A stretch of DNA of 64,000 bases from Caulobacter sp. (GTDB lineage: Bacteria; Pseudomonadota; Alphaproteobacteria; Caulobacterales; Caulobacteraceae), in assembly GCF_017744445.1 (NCBI RefSeq), contig NZ_JAGIBH010000011.1, positions 1 through 64,000 of the forward strand, in the 5' to 3' direction. Below, in pieces: positions 55,544-63,724 of the stretch. The notes under the pieces are model-generated. The model saw only the letters and a program-made list of their open reading frames with translations, was not told where the DNA came from and did not search any database. A program made the position numbers and the translations under genes. Each line of letters starts with the position of its first letter. The stretch's first letter is position 1.

Positions 55544-56392
55544 TTAAGCCGCCTCGAAACTCACCGGACCGCCCCAGAACCCCTGCACCAGGCCGTTCTG
55601 CGGTCCGGGCGTCCCGGTGGTCAGGAACACGCGCCCGCCGCCCGTCCCCGTCACATATTCCGGATGCCGTTCCAGATAGAGCTCCAGCGCGTCGGCGGTG
55701 GCTTCGGGCTGCTGGATCAGCGGCGTGCCGGCCGGCAGGGCGGCGCGGAAGATGTCGGCGATGATCTCGTAGTGGGTGCAGCCCAGCACCACGCGGTCGG
55801 GGAAGCGGCCGATGCGGGTCTTCAGGGCCTGGACGTGGCCCTCGACGGCCTTGGCCAGCTCGACGGCGCTGGCGTCGCCCTCGATCAGCGGCACCAGTTC
55901 CGGGCAGGCCTCGGAAAACACCGCCAGATCCTGTTTGCGCTTGTCGATTTCGATCTCGTAGACGCGCGAGCGCACCGTGGCCTGGGTGGCGAAGACGCCC
56001 AGGATGTCCAGCGCCTGGACCTTGTCGCCGCGCCGCTCGGCCTCGTGCTCCCACGGCAGGCCGGTGGCCTTCTCGATGGTCGGGACGATGATGCCCAGGA
56101 TGTTGACCGGCCGGCCGATCTCTTTCCGGTAGCCGGGCAGCCAGGTCTGCTGCAGGCGGCGCAGGGCGATGGCCGAGGCGGTGTTGCAGGCCAGGACGAC
56201 CAGGCTGGCGCCGCGGTCGAACAGGCGCACGCAGCCGGCCTTGGTCAGCGCGACGATCTCCTCGCCGGTCCGCACGCCATAGGGCGCATTGGCCTGGTCG
56301 GCCAGATAGGTGAAGTCCGCCTGGGGCAGACGCTGCACGAGGGCGCGGTGGACCGAGAGGCCGCCCACGCCGGAGTCGAAGACGCCGATCAT
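55544..56392 (-). CDS. murI: Glutamate racemase
   Basis: A 282-residue racemase making D-glutamate for peptidoglycan. Both catalytic cysteines are visible: VVLACNTASAIAL and VLGCTHYEIIA; the N-terminal GVFDSGVGGLSV is diagnostic. ATG 56390-56392 (MIGVFDSG) is chosen over an in-frame upstream ATG that adds 14 residues without similarity. It is divergent from the M3 peptidase gene. Confidence 0.95.
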   Translation of the reverse strand: MIGVFDSGVGGLSVHRALVQRLPQADFTYLADQANAPYGVRTGEEIVALTKAGCVRLFDRGASLVVLACNTASAIALRRLQQTWLPGYRKEIGRPVNILGIIVPTIEKATGLPWEHEAERRGDKVQALDILGVFATQATVRSRVYEIEIDKRKQDLAVFSEACPELVPLIEGDASAVELAKAVEGHVQALKTRIGRFPDRVVLGCTHYEIIADIFRAALPAGTPLIQQPEATADALELYLERHPEYVTGTGGGRVFLTTGTPGPQNGLVQGFWGGPVSFEAA

Positions 56393-56514
56393 GAGCAAAG
56401 CTGTAGCCCGCCAACCGGGCATCGTCCACGCCACACGAAAGGTTACGGTCCTGTCATGTGACGTGATCGGAGCCTTGTCCTAGGGTCGGCCCAAACCTTC
56501 ACCGGAGACACTCC

Positions 56515-58641
56515 GTGCAACGTCGTACGTTTCTAGCTTCGGCCGCCGCCACCGGCGCGGTCGCAGCCCTCAATCCGAGCTTCGCATTGGCCCAAAACAC
56601 CAATCCCCTGCTGCAAAAGTGGACCGGCCCCTATGGCGGCGTGCCGGCCTTCGACAAGGTCAAGGTCGCTGACTTCAAGCCGGCCCTGGAAGCGGCCATG
56701 GCCAAGAACCTGGCCGAGATCGACGCGATCACCGCCAACAAGGCCGCGCCGACCTTCGAGAACACCATCGCGGCCTTGGAAGACTCCGGCCGGACGCTGG
56801 GCGACATCCAGACCTATTACGGCATCTGGGGCTCCAACATGAGCACCCCGGAATTCCAGGCCGTGGAAGAGGTGATGGACCCGGCCCTGTCGGCCCATGG
56901 CGACAAGATCACCCAGAACGCCGCCCTCTTCGCCCGCGTCGAGGCCGTCTACAATTCGCCGGACAAGGCCAAGCTGACGCCCGAGCAGCAGCGCGTCCTC
57001 TGGATCTATTACCGCAACTTCGTGCGGTCGGGCGCCAAGCTGTCGCCTGAAGCCAAGGCCCGGGTCGGCGCGATCAACACCGAGCTGGCCGGCCTCTACA
57101 CCAAGTTCAGCCAGAACCTGCTGGCCGATGAGAACACCTGGATCGAGCTCAGCGACGCTGATCTCGTCGGCCTGCCCGAGGGTCTGAAGGCCGCCGCCGC
57201 CTCGAACGCGGAGTCGCGCAAGCTGCCGGGCAAGTTCATCGTCGTGAACACCCGCTCCAGCGTCGACCCGTTCCTGACCGAGAGCCCGGTGCGCGGCGCG
57301 CGCGAGAAGGTCTGGCGCGCCTTCGTCAACCGCGGCGATAACGGCGGCGCGACCGATAACAACCTGATCATCAGCAAGATCCTGAAGCTGCGCGTCGAGC
57401 GCGCCAAGCTGCTGGGCTACAAGACCCACGCCCACTGGCGCCTCGAGAACGCCATGGCCAAGACGCCCGAAAACGCCATGGCGTTGATGGAAGCCGTCTG
57501 GCAGCCGGCCATCGCCCAGGTCGCCATCGACGTGGCCGACATGCAGGCGATCATCGACAAGGAGGGCGGCGGGTTCAAGCTGGAGCCCTGGGACTACCGC
57601 TTCTACGCCGAGAAGGTTCGCAAGGCGAAGTACGACCTCGATATGAACGAGGTGAAGCCCTACCTGCAGCTGGACAAGCTGCGCGAGGGCATGTTCTGGG
57701 CCTCGGGCCAGCTGTACGGCTTCCAGTTCAAGAAGCTGGAAGGCATCCCCGTCTATCACGAGGACATCACCGTCTATGAGGTGACCCGCGCCGGCAAGCA
57801 CGTCGGCCTGTGGTACTTCGACCCCTATGCCCGCCCTGGCAAGCGCTCGGGCGCGTGGATGAACGCCTACCGCACGCAAGAGCGGTTCAAGGGCGAGATC
57901 ACCACGATCGTCTCGAACAACTCCAACTTCATCAAGGGCAAGCCCGGCGAGCCCCTGCTGATCTCGTGGGACGACGCCACCACCCTGTTCCACGAGTTCG
58001 GCCACGCCATCCACGGCCTGAACGCCAACGCCACCTATCCGTCGGTGTCGGGCACCAACGTGGCGCGCGACTATGTCGAGTTCCCCAGCCAGCTGAACGA
58101 GCACTGGCTGCCGACCAAGGAAGTGCTGAACCAGTTCGCCCTGCACTATCAGACCGGCAAGCCGATCCCGCAGGCCCTGGTCGACAAGATCGAAGCGGCC
58201 GGCAAGTTCGGTGAAGGCTTCGGCACGACCGAGTACCTGGCCTCGGCCCTGATCGACATGAAGCTGCACCTAGCTGGCGACGTCGACATCGATCCGGACA
58301 AGTTCGAGCGCGAGGAGCTGGCCAAGCTGAACATGCCCAAGGAGATCGTCATGCGGCACCGCACGCCGCAGTTCGGTCACGTGTTCTCGGGCGACGGCTA
58401 TTCGGCCGGCTACTACAGCTACCTGTGGTCCGACACCCTGACCGCCGACGCGGCCGAGGCCTTCGCCGAGGCCCCCGGCGGCTTCTACGACAAGGCCGTC
58501 GCCAAGCGCTTGCACGACGACATCATGTCCAAGGGCAACACCGTCGATCCGGTCGACCAGTTCCGCGCCTTCCGCGGCCGTGACGTCAAGATCGGCGCCC
58601 TGATGCGCAAGCGCGGCTTCCCGGTTCCGCCGGGGGCTTAG
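56515..58641 (+). CDS. M3 family metallopeptidase (peptidyl-dipeptidase Dcp type), Tat-exported
   Basis: A 708-residue zinc peptidase. The signal is twin-arginine (MQRRTFLASAAATGAVAALN, then FALAQ) so it is likely periplasmic. The zinc motif is FHEFGHAIHGL with the third ligand glutamate in the following VEFPSQLNEHW region. The N-terminal helical domain and C-terminal lid SAGYYSYLWSDTLTADAAEAFAE and GGFYDKAVAKRLHDDIMSKGNT fit Dcp/oligopeptidase A. GTG 56515 follows an ACCGGAGAC ribosome binding site. Confidence 0.92.
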   Translation: MQRRTFLASAAATGAVAALNPSFALAQNTNPLLQKWTGPYGGVPAFDKVKVADFKPALEAAMAKNLAEIDAITANKAAPTFENTIAALEDSGRTLGDIQTYYGIWGSNMSTPEFQAVEEVMDPALSAHGDKITQNAALFARVEAVYNSPDKAKLTPEQQRVLWIYYRNFVRSGAKLSPEAKARVGAINTELAGLYTKFSQNLLADENTWIELSDADLVGLPEGLKAAAASNAESRKLPGKFIVVNTRSSVDPFLTESPVRGAREKVWRAFVNRGDNGGATDNNLIISKILKLRVERAKLLGYKTHAHWRLENAMAKTPENAMALMEAVWQPAIAQVAIDVADMQAIIDKEGGGFKLEPWDYRFYAEKVRKAKYDLDMNEVKPYLQLDKLREGMFWASGQLYGFQFKKLEGIPVYHEDITVYEVTRAGKHVGLWYFDPYARPGKRSGAWMNAYRTQERFKGEITTIVSNNSNFIKGKPGEPLLISWDDATTLFHEFGHAIHGLNANATYPSVSGTNVARDYVEFPSQLNEHWLPTKEVLNQFALHYQTGKPIPQALVDKIEAAGKFGEGFGTTEYLASALIDMKLHLAGDVDIDPDKFEREELAKLNMPKEIVMRHRTPQFGHVFSGDGYSAGYYSYLWSDTLTADAAEAFAEAPGGFYDKAVAKRLHDDIMSKGNTVDPVDQFRAFRGRDVKIGALMRKRGFPVPPGA

Positions 58642-58649
58642 TGAGCTAG

Positions 58650-58772
58650 CCCTCTCCCCTTGTGGGAGAGGGTGGCCCACGCAGTGGGTCGGGTGAGGGG
58701 TTTCTCGGCGCGTCCGGTGCGACCCCTCATCCGTCGCCCGCGGCGACACCTTCTCCCGCAAGGGGAGAAGGG
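58650..58772. repeat. Intergenic inverted repeat, family C
   Basis: CCCTCTCCCCTTGTGGGAGAGGG at the left and CCTTCTCCCGCAAGGGGAGAAGG at the right form inverted arms; inner pair GGGTGAGGGGT / ACCCCTCAT. One copy in the window. It lies after the M3 peptidase gene. Confidence 0.8.
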
Positions 58773-58803
58773 TTAAGTCAGGACGGGGGCTGAAGGAGTT
58801 TTG

Positions 58804-59775
58804 ATGGTCGCGTCCGCCGCTCTGGCTCTGTCCCTGCTGCTTGCCGGTCAAACCACCCCACCCCCGCCGACCGTCGACCTTGGCGCGGCCCCGGCCCAGG
58901 ACGAGAGCGCGGTGGTCGCCGAGCTGACCATCATGGCCAAGCCGCCCGGCCCCGCCGTCTGGCTGGTCGAGAAGGACGGCGCCAAGCTCTACGTGCTGGG
59001 CTCGGCCCAGCCCCTGCCCCATTCCCTGAAGTGGTCCAGTCCGCGCCTGGAAAAGGCCCTGGACAAATCCGACCTCGTTTTAGTGCCGCCCCAGGCCTCG
59101 GTGGGCGTGACCCAGATCGCCGGCTTCATCCTCAAGTTCGGCGGCGGCCTGCGCCAGCCGATGGGCAAGAACCTCGAGGACCAGCTGCCGCCCGACCTGA
59201 AGGCGCGTTTCATCGAGTCCCGCAACCAGGCTCGCAAAGGCGCCGGCGACTACAAGAACTGGAAGCCGGCCGTGGCGGGTTTCCTGCTGCTGTCGGATTT
59301 CCGCCAGGCGGCGGGCCTGTCGGAAGCCAAACCGATCAGCACGATCGAGCGCATGGCCAAGGCCCGCAAGCTCAAGGTCAAGGCCGTCGGCCAGTACCGG
59401 ATGAGCGCGGTGACGACGATCGCCTCCAAGCTCTCGCCGGAAGATCAGCTCTATTGCCTGAAAGTGGCCCTGGACGAGATCGCCTATGACGGCGCTCACT
59501 CGACCACCATCGGCCGCGACTGGGCCGAAGGCGAGCTGGGCTCGGTCCGCGCGCGCTACAGAGAGAGCGCCGCCCAGCGCTGCCTGCTGCGCGCCCCCGG
59601 CGGCGCGGCTCTGCTGGACAAGGGCGTCGCCCAGACCACCGACGCCATGACCGAGGCGCTGAAGCGTCCCGGCGTCACCGTGGCGGTGGTGGATCTGGGT
59701 TTCCTGCTGCCGGCCAACGGCGTGCTGGACCGGCTGAAGGCCGGCGGCGCGACGGTCAGTTCGCCGGTCGAATAG
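58804..59775 (+). CDS. TraB/GumN family protein
   Basis: A 323-residue protein with an N-terminal signal (VASAALALSLLLAGQ) and a GumN/TraB-like domain: AVWLVEKDGAKLYVLGSAQPLPHSLKWSSPRLEKAL, then the STIERMAKARKLKVKAVGQY and C-terminal YRESAAQRCLLRAPG and VAVVDLGFLLPANGVLDRLKAGGATV. The core is related to TIKI-type metalloproteases, but the expected GX2H-type histidine is replaced by GSAQPLP, so catalysis is doubtful. Function is unknown. Confidence 0.7.
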   Translation: MVASAALALSLLLAGQTTPPPPTVDLGAAPAQDESAVVAELTIMAKPPGPAVWLVEKDGAKLYVLGSAQPLPHSLKWSSPRLEKALDKSDLVLVPPQASVGVTQIAGFILKFGGGLRQPMGKNLEDQLPPDLKARFIESRNQARKGAGDYKNWKPAVAGFLLLSDFRQAAGLSEAKPISTIERMAKARKLKVKAVGQYRMSAVTTIASKLSPEDQLYCLKVALDEIAYDGAHSTTIGRDWAEGELGSVRARYRESAAQRCLLRAPGGAALLDKGVAQTTDAMTEALKRPGVTVAVVDLGFLLPANGVLDRLKAGGATVSSPVE

Positions 59776-59851
59776 GCCCCCAAGACAGGGTCAAGTTGAC
59801 GCCTAGGCTTCCCTGCCCTCACCCTCGCGGCGAAGGTTCGGGAGGAACGCC

Positions 59852-60376
59852 ATGAAGACCAAGATGATCGCCGCCCTGGCGTTGCTGGCCGCCGCCGGCG
59901 CGGCGCGGGCCGAGGTGACCGACGCCGGTCCCACCGGCTTTCAGGTCAAGCACGAGGTCGTGGTCGCCGCTCCAGCCAGCGCGGTCTGGGCCATCCTGGT
60001 GACGCCGTCGAAATGGTGGGCCTCGGACCACACCTGGTCGGGCTCGGCCGCCAACCTGTCGCTGGGCGCGGCCTCGGGCGGCTGCTTCTGCGAACGTCTG
60101 CCCAATGGCGGCTCGGTGCTGCACGCGACCACGGTCTATGCCGCGCCCGGCCAGAAGCTCGTTTTGTCCGGCGCCCTGGGTCCGATGCAGAGTTCCGGCG
60201 CCACGGGGGCCCTGACCGTCCTGCTGGCCGAGAAGGACGGGCGGACGACGGTGACCGTCACCTATGACGTCGGGGGTTACTTCCGGGGCGGCATCGACAA
60301 GATCGCCGGGCCGGTGGATGGGGTGCTGGGGCAGCAGGTCCAGGGGCTGAAGCGGGCGGCGGAGGTCGCGAGGTAA
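59852..60376 (+). CDS. SRPBCC (polyketide cyclase-like) protein with signal peptide
   Basis: A 174-residue protein: signal MKTKMIAALALLAAAGAARA, then a START/SRPBCC domain (about 35-165): HEVVVAAPASAVWAILVTPSKWWASDHTWSGSAANLSLG, EKDGRTTVTVTYDVGG, and a terminal helix DGVLGQQVQGLKRAAEV. Such proteins bind hydrophobic ligands. The CFCE pair of cysteines is unusual for the fold. Function is unknown. It is followed by repeat family A copy 4. Confidence 0.75.
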   Translation: MKTKMIAALALLAAAGAARAEVTDAGPTGFQVKHEVVVAAPASAVWAILVTPSKWWASDHTWSGSAANLSLGAASGGCFCERLPNGGSVLHATTVYAAPGQKLVLSGALGPMQSSGATGALTVLLAEKDGRTTVTVTYDVGGYFRGGIDKIAGPVDGVLGQQVQGLKRAAEVAR

Positions 60377-60383
60377 CTCCTCC

Positions 60384-60509
60384 CCCGTTTCCCCGGCGAA
60401 GGCCGGGGCCCAGATCGTAGAGCTGTGAGGCGAACGCAAAAACGCCCGCGATCCTGTCCGGAACGCGGGCGCTCTTGCATCTGGGTCCCGGCTTTCGCCG
60501 GGAAAACGG
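60384..60509. repeat. Intergenic inverted repeat, family A, copy 4
   Basis: Arms CCCGTTTCCCCGGCGAAGGCCGGGGCC (60384-60410) and their inverse (60483-60509). Its interior differs from other copies and carries the creS terminator. Confidence 0.88.
60438..60471 (-). terminator. Rho-independent terminator of creS
   Basis: On the minus strand CGCCCGCG / CGCGGGCG pair around a 13-base loop, followed by TTTTT. It starts 50 bases after the creS stop, inside repeat A copy 4. Confidence 0.78.
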
Positions 60510-60520
60510 ATCTGAAAACT

Positions 60521-61894
60521 TTACGCGCTCTCGGCGACGCCTTCGTCCGAAGCCCCCAGCAGGGCCATCTGCAGGCGCGAGCGGTCGCGGCGGGCCGCTT
60601 CCAGGGCGCCTTCGGCCAGGGCGGCTTCCGAGGTGAGGCGTTCGATCGTGGCTTGCAGGTCGGAGATCTTCTCCTCGTGCTCGCGACGCAGCTGGTCCTG
60701 GGCTTCCTGCATGGCGTCCAGGCGCTGGCGCAGTTGCTGCGAGCGTTCCTCGGCGCGCTTGAGGGCCTTGTCCTGGGCGACGGCGCCCTTGGCCAGCTGG
60801 TCGGCGCGCTCGATGGCGGTGGCGCGGGCGGTGTCGACGCCGGCGTGGCGCTGACGCAGGCCGTCCGACTCTTCTTCCAGCGTACGGATGCGGTCCAGGG
60901 CGCGCTCCAGGGCGACATTGAGGTCGCCAGCGCGGCGCTCGACGGCCTTCTGGTGGGCCGAGGATTCAGCCAGACGGGCCGAGATCTGGCCGTTCATCTC
61001 TTCCAGCTTGTCGGCGCGGCCGGTGGCGGTCTCCAGGCGGGTCTGCAGGGCCGAGATCTCGGCGCGCGAGGCTTCGACCTGGCTTTCCAGGCCACGGATG
61101 ACGCGGCCGCTGTCGGTCTGGGTGGCGTGCAGGGCGTTCTCGATCGCCTGGACGCGGGCGCGCTCGGCGGCGACCTGGGCCTCGAGGTCGGTCTCGATGC
61201 GCGACAGGCGGGCCACGTCCAGGCCGGCCTGGTCGACGCGCTTCTTCAGGGTCGCGGCTTCTTCGCCCAGCAGGGCGTTGTCCTGGTTTGCGCGGGCGAG
61301 AGCCGCCTCGGCGTCGCCGCGACGGGTATCGATGTCCTGGGCCTGGGTGCGCAGGCCTTCGACGTCCTGCACCAGGTGCTCGATGCGGGCGGTGGCGTCG
61401 CGCAAGGAGGCGTCAAGGCTGGAGACCTTCAGGTCCGACTGCAGCAGGGCGTTGCGCAGGCGGTCGATCTCGAGGGCGTTGTCTTCCAGCGCCGCGTCCT
61501 GAGTCTGGCGGCGGGCGTCGGATTCGCCAAGAGCGGTTTCGGCGGCGGCCAGGCGGGCGCTGACTTCGCGCTCCTCGGCCTGGATGTGGGCGACCTGGCG
61601 CTGGGCCTGGTCATAGTTGGCGCGCAAGGCGATCAGCTCGGCGTGCTCGGCGCGGCGTGCTTCGAACTCCTGGCCGACGGGGCCGCGGATCTCGGCGATC
61701 AGCGGCTCGATGGCCTTCAGGTGCTCCATCACGCGGCCGATGCTGTCGAGGCCGCCGTGGATGGTCTCGTAGCGTTGGCCGATGGCCTGGGTGGACTCGA
61801 TCTGGTGCTGAACGGTTTCGTTCTGGACGTCATCGCCCAGGACGGTCGGCTTGCCGTTCTTGTTCTCGCGCGAATTCTTCGACAGCAGTCTCAT
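60521..61894 (-). CDS. creS: Crescentin, intermediate-filament-like curvature determinant
   Basis: A 457-residue coiled-coil protein, the length of crescentin. The N-terminus MRLLSKNSRENKNGKPTVLG and the following GLDSIGRVMEHLKAIEPLIAEIRG are the crescentin head segment. Long heptad arrays follow from about residue 80 to 430 with a stutter-type layout (QTQDAALEDNALEIDRLRNALLQ, ARIEHLVQDVEGLRTQAQDIDT, AALARANQDNALLGEEAATLKKRVDQAGLDVARL), and a short tail GASDEGVAESA. Crescentin lines the inner curve of the cell and gives Caulobacter its shape; this identifies the genus. It ends in its own terminator and stands alone. Confidence 0.97.
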   Translation of the reverse strand: MRLLSKNSRENKNGKPTVLGDDVQNETVQHQIESTQAIGQRYETIHGGLDSIGRVMEHLKAIEPLIAEIRGPVGQEFEARRAEHAELIALRANYDQAQRQVAHIQAEEREVSARLAAAETALGESDARRQTQDAALEDNALEIDRLRNALLQSDLKVSSLDASLRDATARIEHLVQDVEGLRTQAQDIDTRRGDAEAALARANQDNALLGEEAATLKKRVDQAGLDVARLSRIETDLEAQVAAERARVQAIENALHATQTDSGRVIRGLESQVEASRAEISALQTRLETATGRADKLEEMNGQISARLAESSAHQKAVERRAGDLNVALERALDRIRTLEEESDGLRQRHAGVDTARATAIERADQLAKGAVAQDKALKRAEERSQQLRQRLDAMQEAQDQLRREHEEKISDLQATIERLTSEAALAEGALEAARRDRSRLQMALLGASDEGVAESA

Positions 61895-62039
61895 CTAGCC
61901 CACCTTCGCCCCGTGCGAGCCCGCCGCGTCCTGAACGACGCTCTTGCGGAAGCCGCGAATCTCTTACCCAGAGGTTAACAACTTAGTTTACGGACAAGAT
62001 GAATGTCGAGGGGCGCACACCGCGACCGGGCGTCGCGGA
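61895..62039. other. creS upstream region
   Basis: Between the creS start and the ahpD stop. The minus-strand sequence near 61970-61990 (TTGTCCGTAAACTAAG...GTTAACC) could hold a creS promoter, but spacing to a -10 element is unclear. Nothing else is recognisable. Confidence 0.35.
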
Positions 62040-62582
62040 CTAGGTTAAAACGCCCGAAAATGGGGGATGATCCACAGGTTCGGTCGCCAGGACCCGAGCG
62101 ACGGCGTTCACCACGGCGCCGATTCGTAAGGCGGCCTGGATCTGGACGGGCTCCACGCCCCTTCGCCGCAGCTCCGCTTCGTGGCTGTCGAGGCAGGCGC
62201 CGCAGCCGTTGATCGCCGACACCGCCATGCAGCACAGCTCGTAGGCCGTCGAGTGGTCGCGGCTGAAACGCAGGCGCGACGGCAGGTGTTCGTACTCCCG
62301 CGCGGTTATCAGATGGACGGCGCGGAAATAGACATTGGTCATCGCCATGGTCGCCGCCGCTGTCTTGGCGTCCTCGAAGGCTTCCGGCGTCAGGCCTGCC
62401 TCGTGCGCGGCGTCGTTGACGGCTTTCAGGGTCCTTGGCTCGCCGACCGCGAGGGCGCTGGCGACGAAGCAGCTCCACTTGGCGGTTTCGTCCAGGACGG
62501 TCTCTTCGGCCAGGACCTCGAGGTTGCGGGCCATGGCGTGGGCGTAGGCGGGCAGAATGGCGCGCAGGGCCTCGATCGACAT
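62040..62582 (-). CDS. ahpD: Alkyl hydroperoxidase AhpD
   Basis: A 180-residue AhpD-fold peroxidase. The redox pair is CGACLDSHEAEL (CxxC followed by the histidine), with the helical ALVGEP-type AVGEPRTLKAVNDAAHEAGL and RAVHLITAREYEHLPSRLRF segments. ATG 62580-62582 begins MSIEALRAILPAYA; the longer open frame is a low-complexity extension. It is divergent from oxyR, which probably activates it under peroxide stress. Confidence 0.9.
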   Translation of the reverse strand: MSIEALRAILPAYAHAMARNLEVLAEETVLDETAKWSCFVASALAVGEPRTLKAVNDAAHEAGLTPEAFEDAKTAAATMAMTNVYFRAVHLITAREYEHLPSRLRFSRDHSTAYELCCMAVSAINGCGACLDSHEAELRRRGVEPVQIQAALRIGAVVNAVARVLATEPVDHPPFSGVLT

Positions 62583-62778
62583 GGGAAGACGCTCCGTCCG
62601 AATGGGACTTGAGGCTTTAGCATCGTGGGGAGGGTTAGTCCCGGTCCGCGCCAGCTGGGCTGGGGAGGGGGCGGCGCGAACCGGGATCGGGCGGAATGTT
62701 TCGGCGTCGGTGGGGGGAGACACGCCGGAACATCACCGTGAAATAGGGATACGCGTGGGCCTCGAACTTATCCAATCG

Positions 62779-62811
62779 ATAGTTTTTGGAAGTTCGATAG
62801 AAGCGACCTAT
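62779..62811. promoter_or_regulatory. Candidate OxyR operator
   Basis: ATAG at 62779, then ATAG-N7-CTAT at 62797-62811, resembling the spaced ATAG/CTAT half-sites of OxyR boxes. Only half the expected elements fit exactly. It overlaps the oxyR promoter, so would allow autoregulation. Confidence 0.5.
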
Positions 62812-62814
62812 ATT
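62786..62814 (+). promoter_or_regulatory. Candidate oxyR promoter, leaderless
   Basis: TTGGAA (62786-62791), 17 bases, TATATT (62809-62814). The ATG at 62822 is seven bases downstream, so the transcript would start at or next to the start codon. Confidence 0.55.
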
Positions 62815-62821
62815 GCCGGCC

Positions 62822-63724
62822 ATGCTTCTCCCGACCCTTCGCCAGCTGCAATATCTGAAGCTCCTGTCCGAGCACGGCTCGTTCAGTCGCGCCGCCGAGA
62901 GCGCCTATGTCACCCAGCCCACCCTGTCGGCCGGGATCCAGGAGCTGGAGAAGATCCTGGGCGCGCCGGTCGTCGACCGGGCCCGCTCGGGCGTGATCCT
63001 GACCGCCGCCGGCCAGGAAGCGGTTCGCCGGGCCGAGGACATTCTGGCCCGGACCGAAGACCTGGTTCAGGCCGCGCGCGGCGCCGGCCAACCGCTGGCG
63101 GGGCGTTTCCGGCTGGGCGTGATCCCCACCGTGGCCCCCTACCTCTTGCCCCGCGCCCTGCCCGTGCTGCGTGACCGCTTTCCCAAGCTGAAGCTCTTCC
63201 TGCGCGAGGACCTGACCCAGCGGCTGATCGCGGCCCTGAAGACCGGGGCCCTGGACGCGGCCCTGATCGCCCTGCCCTATGACATGAGCGGCCTGGACTG
63301 GGCCCATGTCGAGGATGACGAACTGCTGGCCGCCGCGCCCGCCAACCACCCGATGGCGGCCCAGGCGCGGGTCGATCCCGACAGCCTGCGGGCCGATGAT
63401 TTGATCCTGCTGGAAGACGGCCACTGCCTGCGGGATCACGCTCTGGCGGCTTGTGGGCTCGAGCCTCCGAAGGGCCTGGGCGACGAGGAGAGCTTCGCGG
63501 CCACCTCGCTGCCGACCCTGGTGCAGATGATCGGATCGGGCCTGGGCGTATCGTTCCTGCCGGCCATGGCCGTCCAGGCGGGCCTGACCGAAAAGACCGC
63601 CCTCACCATCCGGCCCCTGGCCACCGAGCATCCCAGCCGCGAGATCGTCGTGGCCTGGCGCGCGGGCTCCAGCCGTGGCGTGGAGGGGCGGCTACTGGCG
63701 GAGACGCTGCAAGTGGCGGCTTAG
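62822..63724 (+). CDS. oxyR: Hydrogen peroxide-inducible activator OxyR
   Basis: A 300-residue LysR-type regulator. The helix-turn-helix is YLKLLSEHGSFSRAAESAYVTQPTLSAGIQELEKILG (about residues 10-45). The peroxide-sensing cysteines are in LEDGHCLRDHALAACG, eight residues apart as in E. coli OxyR (C199 and C208), which distinguishes it from ordinary LysR proteins. It is divergent from ahpD. The start at ATG 62822 is preferred over a TTG nine bases upstream. Its stop overlaps the next, convergent gene. Confidence 0.9.
   Translation: MLLPTLRQLQYLKLLSEHGSFSRAAESAYVTQPTLSAGIQELEKILGAPVVDRARSGVILTAAGQEAVRRAEDILARTEDLVQAARGAGQPLAGRFRLGVIPTVAPYLLPRALPVLRDRFPKLKLFLREDLTQRLIAALKTGALDAALIALPYDMSGLDWAHVEDDELLAAAPANHPMAAQARVDPDSLRADDLILLEDGHCLRDHALAACGLEPPKGLGDEESFAATSLPTLVQMIGSGLGVSFLPAMAVQAGLTEKTALTIRPLATEHPSREIVVAWRAGSSRGVEGRLLAETLQVAA

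Noticed and set aside
62068-62076. TGATCCACA DnaA box near the ahpD end
   Set aside because: Identical to the Cori box but isolated in coding sequence with no other origin elements nearby; probably chance.
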